From: an uncultured Clostridia bacterium
GTDB taxonomy: Bacteria; Bacillota; Clostridia; Oscillospirales; Ruminococcaceae
Direction of reading: 5' to 3'
Assembly (NCBI GenBank): GCA_937894185.1
Contig: CALCSA010000080.1
Location: 1 to 5,690 of the forward strand
Length of the DNA stretch: 5,690 nt
The number at the start of each line of letters is the position of its first letter. The first letter of the stretch is position 1. The translations under genes and the position numbers were made by a program. The notes under the pieces are model-generated. The model was not told where the DNA came from. It worked only from the letters and a program-made list of their open reading frames with translations, and searched no databases. This document shows, piece by piece, positions 1 to 5,415 of this stretch.

Positions 1-323
1 GCGGCAACGTTCTTCATGCCTTCGCGGATCAGAGCCTGAGCCAGCAGAATGGCGGTGGTGGTGCCGTCGCCGGCGGCATCGTTGGTCTTGACGGCAACTT
101 CCTTGACCAGCTGGGCGCCCATGTTCTCGTAGGCATCCTCCAGCTCGACTTCCTTGGCAATGGTAACACCATCATTGGTGATAAGGGGGGAGCCGAACTT
201 CTTGTCCAGAACTACATTGCGGCCCTTGGGCCCCAACGTAATTTTAACGGTATCGGCCAGCTTGTCGATACCGACCTGCAAGGTCTTTCTGGCGTCTTCG
301 CTATAAGTGATTTGCTTGGCCAT
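1..323 (-). CDS. groL: 60 kDa chaperonin GroEL, N-terminal part (runs off the left edge)
   Basis: GroEL is the large subunit of the cytoplasmic chaperonin. It forms double heptameric rings that fold substrate proteins in an ATP-driven cycle, capped by GroES. Only the first 107 codons are in the window, and the frame is open to base 1. The protein starts MAKQITYSEDARKTL and shows the equatorial-domain ATP-binding signatures: TLGPKGRNVVLD at about residues 29-40, TNDGVTIAKEVELED at 49-63, and NDAAGDGTTT at 81-90. Asp86 lies in the position of the catalytic Asp87 of E. coli. The ATG at 321-323 is preceded by GGAGGT (331-336 on the minus strand) with a 7-base gap, which fixes the start. It lies 47 bases downstream of groES with no terminator or promoter visible between them, so the two are almost certainly cotranscribed. 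No disruption is seen. Identification is from strong family identity along the whole visible part. Confidence 0.97.
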   Translation of the reverse strand, partial: MAKQITYSEDARKTLQVGIDKLADTVKITLGPKGRNVVLDKKFGSPLITNDGVTIAKEVELEDAYENMGAQLVKEVAVKTNDAAGDGTTTAILLAQALIREGMKNVA

Positions 324-370
324 TTATACAACCTCCGTATCGTTAGTAAAGTTAAAAAGCAGCAGGGAAA

Positions 371-655
371 TTATTCCACAATGGCAAGGATGTCGCTCTG
401 GCGGACGATGGTGTACTCTTCACCATCCAGCTTTACTTCGGTGCCCGCGTATTTGCTGATCAGAACTTTGTCGCCTTTATCCACGTACATCTCGACGTCT
501 TTGCCGTCTACGATGCCGCCGGGGCCAACCTCGATCACTTCGGCAATGGAGGGCTTTTCCTTGGCGGAGCCTGCCAGGATAATGCCGCTCTTGGTGGTCT
601 CTTCCGCTTCCATCATCTTGATGACGACTCTGTCAGCCAACGGTTTAATTGTCAT
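371..655 (-). CDS. groES: 10 kDa co-chaperonin GroES
   Basis: GroES forms the heptameric lid that closes the GroEL folding chamber in the cytoplasm. The 94-residue product is the normal full length. It begins MTIKPLADRVVIKMMEAEE and carries the mobile loop that binds GroEL, with the hydrophobic tripeptide in TKSGIILAG (about residues 21-29). It also has the conserved VGPGG turn near residue 43 and the KYAGTEVKLDGEEY strand region near the C-terminus. The ATG at 653-655 follows a GGGAGGAAAT ribosome site a few bases upstream. groEL follows after 47 bases, so this is the first gene of a groES-groEL operon. A CIRCE operator and a sigma-A-like promoter lie 70-130 bases upstream, pointing to heat-shock control by HrcA. 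Nothing is unusual. Confidence 0.98.
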   Translation of the reverse strand: MTIKPLADRVVIKMMEAEETTKSGIILAGSAKEKPSIAEVIEVGPGGIVDGKDVEMYVDKGDKVLISKYAGTEVKLDGEEYTIVRQSDILAIVE

Positions 656-727
656 TTCAGATTTCCTCCCTTAGAAATTAATAGGGGCCGCGAATGCATC
701 CCTTTTAGCAAAATGCCGCCCGGCCTG

Positions 728-754
728 CTAGCACTCGCAGCCTTTGAGTGCCAA
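728..754 (-). promoter_or_regulatory. CIRCE operator (HrcA binding site) of groES-groEL
   Basis: On the minus strand the arms read TTGGCACTC and GAGTGCTAG, separated by exactly 9 bases. The CIRCE consensus is TTAGCACTC-N9-GAGTGCTAA, so each arm differs at one position. CIRCE is the operator of the HrcA repressor, which shuts off groESL (and often dnaK) operons until heat titrates GroEL away from HrcA. It lies about 70 bases before groES and just downstream of a -10 element, so a bound repressor would cover the predicted transcription start. hrcA itself is not in the window. Confidence 0.93.
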
Positions 755-759
755 ATACT

Positions 760-787
760 ATTTTATCCATTTTTAGAGAAAAATCAA
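760..787 (-). promoter_or_regulatory. Sigma-A-like promoter of groES-groEL
   Basis: On the minus strand TTGATT (787-782) and TAAAAT (765-760) are separated by 16 bases, in a clearly AT-rich stretch. The predicted start of transcription, about 7 bases past the -10, falls at the upstream edge of the CIRCE element, which is the usual arrangement for HrcA-controlled operons. The boxes are imperfect matches to TTGACA and TATAAT, so the exact placement is inferred. Confidence 0.65.
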
Positions 788-1005
788 GGGGGTATCTATA
801 AAATTTAATATCTTTATAAATTATTCACAATTTATCCATGATTCTTTGTAAACCCTGAATGGAATGCAGATTTGGCAAGAATATATTCCGTTTTAAGCTC
901 AAATCGTCCGCAACGGATCGGAAAATCGGCGTAAAATCTGGCGTCTGCCGTCCATGTTGGGGTAAGGTTTCGGTTTGCTCTGCCCGGAGCCGGGATGTCG
1001 ACAAA
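788..1005. other. Intergenic spacer, no gene recognised
   Basis: This is the unexplained part of the 433-base gap between groES and spoIIE. The stretch next to the groES promoter is AT-rich, and the part beyond about 900 is more GC-rich. A 64-codon minus-strand frame (832-1026) exists, but I found no ribosome site for it, it starts inside the probable spoIIE terminator, and the product resembles no family I recognise. No tRNA, riboswitch or repeat could be identified by eye. Confidence 0.5.
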
Positions 1006-1039
1006 GAACCATGCCCTTTCCCTCAAAAAGGCATGGTTC
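1006..1039 (-). terminator. Probable rho-independent terminator after spoIIE
   Basis: A perfect 10-base inverted repeat (GAACCATGCC at 1006-1015 and GGCATGGTTC at 1030-1039) can be extended by three A-T pairs after one mismatch, leaving a loop of about 6 bases. In the minus-strand reading direction the hairpin runs into TTTGTCG, so the T-tract is short. It lies 50 bases past the spoIIE stop codon, which makes termination of spoIIE the natural role. Efficiency is uncertain because of the weak T-tract. Confidence 0.7.
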
Positions 1040-1088
1040 CTATTGCAAATCTGCCGCCGATGGAATATAGTAGGGAACGCAGTCTTGG

Positions 1089-3413
1089 TCAGTCTCTGCG
1101 CAGGGCCACCCCCAGCACGGTGATATCATCCTCATGGCCGTCGGTGCGGCGCATTTTGGCTGTGACGGCCAGTTTTTCGCACAGCTGCTGCACATCATCG
1201 TTTTTAAGGGCGGCAAGCTCGGACTTGATCCAATCGGTTCCGGTTCCCGTCACCCCGTCGGACACCATGACCACCACATCCCCTTCGTGGAGGGTGACGC
1301 CGCTCTTTTCAAAGCTGACCCCGTGTAGAATTCCCGCAGGCAGGGAGGTGGATTCCACATAGCCCGCCTTCCCCGCCTTGATGAGAAAGGTTGGAGCTGC
1401 CCCCGCCTTGTAAAAGTTGGCCCGTCCGGTGAAGAGGTCCAGAGTGCAGACATCCACCGTGGCCAGAGATTCATCCCCCGACTTGACCAGCAGAGCCGAG
1501 TTCACCAGCTTGAGGGCCGCCTCGTACCCTGCCCCCACCGAAATCAGCCGTGCCAACAGGTTGCAGGTCATGGTGGAGTCCACGGCGGCGCTGCCACCGC
1601 TGCCCATGCCGTCGGACAGGATAAAGTGAGCGCAGCCTCCCCGGTTGGGAATAAACTCGTAGGCATCGCCGCAAAGGCGGTTGCCGCTGTGGGACAGCTG
1701 ATAAGCCCCAAACTCCACCGAGTAAGTGGCCTTTTCACAGAAGGAAAAGGTGGTGAGCTTGTCCCTTGAAATGATCTCCGGGGGATCGAATTCCACTTCC
1801 AGCAGGGCACAAAGGTCTAAGGTGGTTTTGTTCCCCATGATCCGGGCAGCCTGATAGCTGGGAACCACCAGCACCACCCCCAGCCGCCCAAAGCGGTCCA
1901 CGGTACAGCTCAACCGGTGGGTGGTGATGTTCTGCCGGGTAAAGTAGTCCCGCACCCGCTCCCTTTTCTGAAAATCGATGGGCCTGGCGGAGCAAAGTTC
2001 CTCCCCCAACTCCTCCAGCATCAGGGACATCCCCTCAAACTGGTCCCCCAGCACCGCCCTGACCTTGGCCACCTTCCGCTGGACCCCATCCCGGGCCAGA
2101 TAGGAGCCAAACTGGGTGTTGAGCTCCGATGTGAGGGCGCCCATCCGGCAGCAGTGCTGCTGAAAGTGACGGGGCAGCTGATCCTGAGCAAGGCTTCCGT
2201 CCCGGCGCAACCGGGCAATACACTCCTGAAAGGCTTCGCTCACCACGCTGTGGCGCAGCTGCCAGCAGTTAGTTTTCATGCCGCAGCCCGAGCAGACCCG
2301 CTCGGCCACCCGGTCGGCAATCAGAGTCGGACCAAGGTCTTCCCGGGCGCTGAGCTTTTCGCTGACGGCGCGGGTGGTGGAGCCGATTTCCCGCAGCGCG
2401 GCGGAAACATCCCCCAGCTGTTCCGACAGGGCCGCCTGAGGGGAGGCGTCGTAGTGAGGTGTTCCTCCCAAATCATGGAGCCGCAGCTTGATAGCCACAC
2501 TTCCCGGAATGGCCACAAAACAAAGACTTGCCGCAAATACTTCAAAGATGGCGGTGTTCACCTGCTGAAACTCCATGGTCAGCAAAGCGGTGACGGTGTT
2601 GATCACAATAAAGGCGGCGGCGGTGGCGATCCGCCCCACCTGCCCCAACAACCCCGCGGCCAGTCCGCCAAAGGCATAGGCGGTGATGACGTAGGCAAAA
2701 TCTCCTCCGGCCAGCCCCACCGATATTCCGGCAGCTACACCGCAGACAGCGCCGCCTGCTTCCCGGCCATACCGGGCGCAGAGGAGGATGCAGAGCACCG
2801 CCAGAATCCGCCCTACCGAAAGCCCCCCCACCTGTATGGAGGTCAAGCCAATGAGAAGGACACAGGCGGAGATGGCAACGCAGCTCAAATCGCTCCGCCC
2901 CGCCCCTTGAATCCCCAGGGGAAGCACTTCCAGAGAGCGGGCTAAAAAATAAGTGGTTCCGCATCCCAAAAATAGCTCGGCAAAGGTGAGGATGGCGTCG
3001 TAAGGGGTTCTATCTCCCAGAAAAAAGGAGGCCACGCCGCAGATGCCCAGACAGGTCAGGCAGGTGAGCACCGCTGCCGCCGGCTTCCACCCATCCCGCA
3101 AGCGGTCCCCAAAGAGCCACTTGACGCAGACCACCAGACCCACCGCCAGTATGTATTTAAAGTTTGCCAGCAAATTGCCGCTCAAAAGGTATCCAATCAC
3201 CGCCCCGGCCGCCGCCCCCATGGCGTCCGCCCCGCCGAGGGCAGAGGCCAGAGCCACGGCAAAGGGAGAGACTCCGCCAAACAAAAAGCAGTTGGCCATG
3301 ACAAATCCCGCGGCGGCAGCGCCCAGCATCCGCAACCACCTTGCGTAAGCATCCACCATCTGCCGCACCCACCGAAGAACCGAAATCTTTTCTACATCCA
3401 CTCTGTTTTGCAT
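1089..3413 (-). CDS. spoIIE: Stage II sporulation protein E (membrane-bound PP2C-type phosphatase)
   Basis: SpoIIE dephosphorylates the anti-anti-sigma factor SpoIIAA, which frees sigma-F in the forespore. It also interacts with FtsZ at the asymmetric septum. The 774-residue product is somewhat shorter than the 827-residue B. subtilis protein but has the full architecture. Residues about 30-310 hold a series of hydrophobic membrane segments. A soluble central region (about 310-560) includes a cysteine cluster at C374, C377 and C383, plus a CC pair at 421-422. The PP2C phosphatase domain covers about 565-774. Probable metal-binding motifs are GDAYEF (D583), LSDGMGSGGSA (D601), SDGVTG (D719) and EDDITVL (D762, D763), so it should be active. 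I chose the ATG at 3411-3413 because GGAG lies 8 bases upstream. A GTG at 3420-3422 would add three residues but overlaps that ribosome site. It is a single-gene unit with its own promoter region and a terminator about 50 bases past the TGA stop. Confidence 0.97.
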   Translation of the reverse strand: MQNRVDVEKISVLRWVRQMVDAYARWLRMLGAAAAGFVMANCFLFGGVSPFAVALASALGGADAMGAAAGAVIGYLLSGNLLANFKYILAVGLVVCVKWLFGDRLRDGWKPAAAVLTCLTCLGICGVASFFLGDRTPYDAILTFAELFLGCGTTYFLARSLEVLPLGIQGAGRSDLSCVAISACVLLIGLTSIQVGGLSVGRILAVLCILLCARYGREAGGAVCGVAAGISVGLAGGDFAYVITAYAFGGLAAGLLGQVGRIATAAAFIVINTVTALLTMEFQQVNTAIFEVFAASLCFVAIPGSVAIKLRLHDLGGTPHYDASPQAALSEQLGDVSAALREIGSTTRAVSEKLSAREDLGPTLIADRVAERVCSGCGMKTNCWQLRHSVVSEAFQECIARLRRDGSLAQDQLPRHFQQHCCRMGALTSELNTQFGSYLARDGVQRKVAKVRAVLGDQFEGMSLMLEELGEELCSARPIDFQKRERVRDYFTRQNITTHRLSCTVDRFGRLGVVLVVPSYQAARIMGNKTTLDLCALLEVEFDPPEIISRDKLTTFSFCEKATYSVEFGAYQLSHSGNRLCGDAYEFIPNRGGCAHFILSDGMGSGGSAAVDSTMTCNLLARLISVGAGYEAALKLVNSALLVKSGDESLATVDVCTLDLFTGRANFYKAGAAPTFLIKAGKAGYVESTSLPAGILHGVSFEKSGVTLHEGDVVVMVSDGVTGTGTDWIKSELAALKNDDVQQLCEKLAVTAKMRRTDGHEDDITVLGVALRRD

Positions 3414-3421
3414 TCCACTCA

Positions 3422-3425
3422 CTCC
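3422..3425 (-). promoter_or_regulatory. Ribosome binding site that decides the spoIIE start
   Basis: The minus strand reads TTGGAGTGAGTGGAATG. GGAG stands 8 bases before the ATG at 3413, which is ideal spacing. The alternative in-frame GTG at 3422-3420 uses the last G of the same GGAG, so it cannot be served by it. The ATG is therefore the better start. Confidence 0.7.
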
Positions 3426-3501
3426 AAGCCCCGATCAGTTTTTAAAGCGCCGAAATGATTGATAAAGCATCCTCTTTCCATTGCTATTTACAACTAATCC
3501 C

Positions 3502-3534
3502 ATGATACTCGGGAGCGGGCCTGTAATTTGTCGA
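3502..3534 (-). promoter_or_regulatory. Putative Spo0A-activated sigma-A promoter of spoIIE
   Basis: On the minus strand a -35-like TCGACA (3534-3529) and a -10-like TATCAT (3507-3502) are separated by 21 bases. That is longer than the usual 17. The B. subtilis spoIIE and spoIIG promoters are known for the same over-long spacer and need Spo0A~P bound over the -35 region. Here the -35 is itself part of a Spo0A box. The predicted transcript starts near 3495 and has a leader of about 80 bases. The sequence match is direct; the function is inferred from this parallel. Confidence 0.6.
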
Positions 3535-3535
3535 A
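3527..3535 (+). promoter_or_regulatory. Spo0A box (TTTGTCGAA)
   Basis: The plus strand carries TTTGTCGAA, which contains the core 0A box TGTCGAA without mismatch. It is read as TTCGACAAA on the spoIIE strand. It lies about 115 bases before the spoIIE start, over the putative -35, and in the region shared with the divergent CAP lipoprotein gene. Spo0A~P is the master regulator of entry into sporulation. I saw only one clear box; B. subtilis spoIIE has more than one. Confidence 0.65.
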
Positions 3536-3611
3536 GCGTTGCGCCTTTGGACGCAGCTGGTCAAAGAGGTTAAAAATTTCCTGCGATGCATAACCGGAGC
3601 CCAAACGGCTC

Positions 3612-3625
3612 AACATTATAATGTT
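3612..3625 (+). promoter_or_regulatory. Perfect 14-base palindrome containing a TATAAT, in front of the CAP lipoprotein gene
   Basis: AACATTATAATGTT is its own reverse complement. It contains a consensus -10 hexamer TATAAT at 3617-3622, about 30 bases before the TTG start of the lipoprotein gene. No good -35 box lies 16-18 bases upstream (that stretch reads CCGGAG), so the promoter may need an activator or a different sigma factor. Alternatively, the palindrome may be an operator for a dimeric regulator. An AT-rich palindrome of this size could also arise by chance. Confidence 0.4.
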
Positions 3626-3639
3626 AAGTCCAAGAACAA

Positions 3640-3645
3640 GGGGGA
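3640..3645 (+). promoter_or_regulatory. Ribosome binding site that decides a TTG start for the CAP lipoprotein
   Basis: AAGGGGGA ends 7 bases before the TTG at 3653-3655. Starting there gives an immediate lipoprotein signal peptide (MQYRKLLSALL). No in-frame ATG or GTG lies nearby. The upstream in-frame TTG at 3539 would put 38 extra, non-signal-like residues in front of it. Confidence 0.7.
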
Positions 3646-3652
3646 CTGTATC

Positions 3653-4534
3653 TTGCAGTATCGTAAGCTTTTGTCGGCTCTGCTGACTCTGACGGTTTTA
3701 TTGACCGGCTGTTTGGGAAAAGATCATCCAAGGAACGAAGAGTTCTCATCCATTGCGGACGAGCCGGGGGTAGAATCTTATTCGGAGGCCGAGCCTTCCC
3801 GCATTATCTTACCCCAACACTCTGATCTGGAAGAGAGTAGTCTTCCAGATGAGCCGCCGGAATCCTCCTCCATTGTGATACCGGAAAAGCAGGACTCCCA
3901 AGCTGGTCCAAGTACCTCCCGGCAGCAGGCCGTTCAGACACCGGCCAAGGAGGAGAAAAGCTCCTCTGCCTCTCCATCCCCTCCGATTTCCCGGAGCGAA
4001 TCTCTCGCCGATTCCGGGTCGGGTGGCGGCTCCGGCACCGTCACTTGGCCATCGCCGCAACCGGAGACGCCAAAGGCTGCGGAAGGAGCCCCAGCTGTAG
4101 AGGGAATAGACGCCCAGCAGTTTGAAACCGAGCTGATTCGCCTCATTAACGCCGAGCGGGAACAGAACGGCAGGCAAGCTCTGTCTTTGGAGGATAACAT
4201 GCGCTGGGCCGCCCGCATCCGAGCAGGCGAAGTGCTGACCAATCTTTCCCACACCCGACCGGACGGCACCTCCTACTACACAGCCTTTGACGAAGCCGGA
4301 TTTGTGTATGCCGGCAAGTGGCACGGGGAAAACATCAGCTATATGGAATATTCAGGGACGTCCTACGATACCGCATCCGCCGCCCGCTATATGTTCGACG
4401 AGCTGCGTAGCAGCCCCGGACACTACACCAATATGCTCAACGAGAACTTTGCCCAGATCGGCGTGGGAGTCGAGGTGGAATCCATCAACGGCCGAGTGAG
4501 AATTGGTTCGGCCCAGATGTTTGCCGGGCTGTAA
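3653..4534 (+). CDS. Secreted lipoprotein with C-terminal CAP (SCP/PR-1) domain
   Basis: This is a 293-residue predicted surface lipoprotein of unknown function. Residues 1-20 are a type II signal peptide: positively charged YRK, a hydrophobic core, and a lipobox LLTGC with the lipidated Cys at 20. Residues about 21-155 form a low-complexity linker rich in Ser, Pro and Glu with a Gly/Ser patch, probably unstructured and wall-spanning. Residues about 158-293 are a CAP domain (PF00188 type), opening FETELIRLINAEREQNG. It carries the conserved His/Glu set: H200 in SHTRPDG, H224 and E226 in WHGENI, and H257 in SPGHYTNML. CAP proteins are extracellular and diverse, and no enzymatic role can be assigned. 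A subset of bacterial CAP proteins (YkwD type) is found only in spore formers. The gene is divergent from spoIIE and has its own terminator, so it looks monocistronic. The TTG start is chosen from the ribosome site and signal peptide. Confidence 0.9.
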   Translation: MQYRKLLSALLTLTVLLTGCLGKDHPRNEEFSSIADEPGVESYSEAEPSRIILPQHSDLEESSLPDEPPESSSIVIPEKQDSQAGPSTSRQQAVQTPAKEEKSSSASPSPPISRSESLADSGSGGGSGTVTWPSPQPETPKAAEGAPAVEGIDAQQFETELIRLINAEREQNGRQALSLEDNMRWAARIRAGEVLTNLSHTRPDGTSYYTAFDEAGFVYAGKWHGENISYMEYSGTSYDTASAARYMFDELRSSPGHYTNMLNENFAQIGVGVEVESINGRVRIGSAQMFAGL

Positions 4535-4567
4535 GCCGGGGAACAATGTTCCGCCAAAACAGCAGCA

Positions 4568-4603
4568 AAAAGCCGGAGCGCAGCCCGTTGCGCTTCGGCT
4601 TTT
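4568..4603 (+). terminator. Rho-independent terminator of the CAP lipoprotein gene
   Basis: A 15-base-pair stem (4568-4582 with 4589-4603) has one G-U wobble and a 6-base loop GCCCGT. The base of the stem is four A-T pairs, so the descending arm ends in TTTT, followed after GGTGTA by a further T run. It lies 33 bases past the TAA stop and separates the lipoprotein gene from the mscL promoter. Confidence 0.88.
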
Positions 4604-4670
4604 GGTGTATTTTTCGCCTTTCGCTTCCGCGGGCCCTTATCCCAGCTCTTGGGAAAAAGCGCCGGTGGTA

Positions 4671-4699
4671 TTGCGTCCTCTCCCAGAATGGTCTATAAT
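4671..4699 (+). promoter_or_regulatory. Sigma-A promoter of mscL
   Basis: TTGCGT (4671-4676) and a consensus TATAAT (4694-4699) are separated by exactly 17 bases. The expected start of transcription is near 4706, giving an untranslated leader of about 130 bases before the mscL ATG. It follows the terminator of the previous gene, so mscL is an independent unit. Confidence 0.8.
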
Positions 4700-4774
4700 G
4701 TAGAAAGTTCTGACAAATGGACGGCGCCAAACTTGCTTCCATTGCAATATACCGGGATTGAAAAGCCCTCGGGC

Positions 4775-4810
4775 CTCTGTCCAAAGTAGTTGCGGCAGAT
4801 AAAGACAGAG
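4775..4810 (+). other. Inverted repeat in the mscL leader
   Basis: CTCTGTC (4775-4781) and GACAGAG (4804-4810) are perfect complements, 22 bases apart, within the mscL leader. The downstream arm ends 15 bases before the AGGAGG ribosome site. A short GCCC-TC-GGGC repeat lies just upstream (4764-4774 region). No known riboswitch class was recognised. The pairing may be incidental, so this is recorded as structure only. Confidence 0.3.
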
Positions 4811-4837
4811 CTTTAAGAAGCATGCAGGAGGAAGAAT

Positions 4838-5248
4838 ATGAAGAAATTTTTGCACGAGTTCCAAGCGTTTGCCCTTAAGGGCAACGTGATGAATCTGGCG
4901 GTAGGCGTTATCATCGGCGCGGCGTTTCAGGGAGTGGTCACCTCTCTCACCGACAACATCCTCTCCCCTCTCATCGGTTTGTTTGCCCGCCAAAACTTCG
5001 ACGACAAAGCAGTGGAGTTTTTGGGGGTTACCCTACGGTACGGAGCGTTTTTCACCTCGGTGATCAACTTTTTGATTATGGCCTTTGTAGTGTTTTTGTT
5101 GGTGCGGGCCATGAACCGGCTGATGCCGGAAAAAAAGCCCGAGCCCGAGACTCCCAAGCCCAAGTGCCCTTTTTGCCTCACCGAGATTCAGGATGGAGCC
5201 ACCCGCTGCCCCGCCTGCACCTCCAGCTTGGAAACAGTACAGGCATAA
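4838..5248 (+). CDS. mscL: Large-conductance mechanosensitive channel MscL with C-terminal zinc ribbon
   Basis: MscL is a homopentameric membrane pore that opens under high membrane tension to release solutes on sudden osmotic downshift. The 136-residue protein has the N-terminal amphipathic helix (MKKFLHEFQAFALKGNVMNL). The first membrane helix follows at about 17-45, with the family-typical AVGVIIGAAF and a D-N-I-L-SPLIG stretch. A periplasmic-side loop comes next, then the second helix at about 75-95 (INFLIMAFVVFLLVRAMNRL). After a Pro/Lys/Glu-rich hinge the tail carries CPFC and CPAC (C110, C113, C124, C127; spacing CX2C-X10-CX2C), a predicted zinc ribbon in place of the usual simple C-terminal helix bundle. 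I recall similar tails in clostridial MscL proteins. The ATG is set by AGGAGG at 4826-4831 with a 6-base gap. The gene has its own promoter and terminator. Confidence 0.96.
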   Translation: MKKFLHEFQAFALKGNVMNLAVGVIIGAAFQGVVTSLTDNILSPLIGLFARQNFDDKAVEFLGVTLRYGAFFTSVINFLIMAFVVFLLVRAMNRLMPEKKPEPETPKPKCPFCLTEIQDGATRCPACTSSLETVQA

Positions 5249-5268
5249 CCGCACATCCATAAAACCAC

Positions 5269-5320
5269 AACATCCACCGCTGATGGCAGAGTTCACTGCG
5301 ATCGGCGGCGGATGTTTTTT
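5269..5320 (+). terminator. Rho-independent terminator of mscL
   Basis: A long hairpin pairs 5269-5284 with 5301-5316 (16 positions, one A-C mismatch and one G-U wobble). After a G/G mismatch it continues with GCAG/CTGC around the loop AGTTCA. The descending arm ends in a run of six T (5315-5320). It lies 20 bases past the mscL stop. The opposite strand is also T-rich past the hairpin, so some bidirectional function toward the convergent transporter gene is possible. Confidence 0.9.
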
Positions 5321-5335
5321 ACGCTAATATAACAG

Positions 5336-5369
5336 ACCGGGCGAAGCCGGTCATGCGGCTCCGCCCGGT
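5336..5369 (-). terminator. Probable terminator of the NSS-family transporter gene
   Basis: The arms 5336-5349 and 5356-5369 pair over 14 bases around the loop GTCATG. On the plus strand one position is an A-C mismatch, but on the minus strand it becomes a G-U pair, so the hairpin is complete only in minus-strand RNA. That favours a role for the transporter gene ending at 5416. Past the hairpin the minus strand reads CTGTTATATT, T-rich but without a clean T run. Confidence 0.65.
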
Positions 5370-5415
5370 TGATCGAATGCCCGGGAAAAAATCTTTTCCG
5401 TTGGCAGGCTTCCGG

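Noticed and set aside
997..1005. TTTGTCGAC on the minus strand, close to a Spo0A box
   Set aside because: It differs from the core at the last base and lies just past the spoIIE terminator, far from any promoter. A chance match is likely.
832..1026. 64-codon minus-strand frame in the groES-spoIIE spacer
   Set aside because: It starts inside the probable terminator hairpin, lacks a clear ribosome site and shows no recognisable motif. It is kept only as part of the unassigned spacer.
859..1362. 167-codon plus-strand frame spanning the spacer and the 3' end of spoIIE
   Set aside because: It runs through the spoIIE terminator and overlaps the conserved phosphatase end antisense. The product is rich in Ser, Arg and Pro and resembles no family; there is no promoter or good ribosome site.
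1917..2945. 342-codon open frame on the plus strand, antisense to spoIIE
   Set aside because: It lies wholly inside spoIIE in a GC-rich region where the antisense frame stays open by codon bias. The product is rich in Gly, Pro, His and Gln with no domain I recognise, and spoIIE is certain.
3809..4324. 171-codon minus-strand frame inside the CAP lipoprotein gene
   Set aside because: It is antisense to a gene with a clear lipobox and CAP domain, and its translation is Gly/Arg-rich low complexity typical of a shadow frame.
5384..5399. Small inverted repeat GGAAAA-AATC-TTTTCC downstream of the transporter gene
   Set aside because: The stem is only six pairs, mostly A-T, and a much stronger hairpin lies just beyond at 5336-5369.
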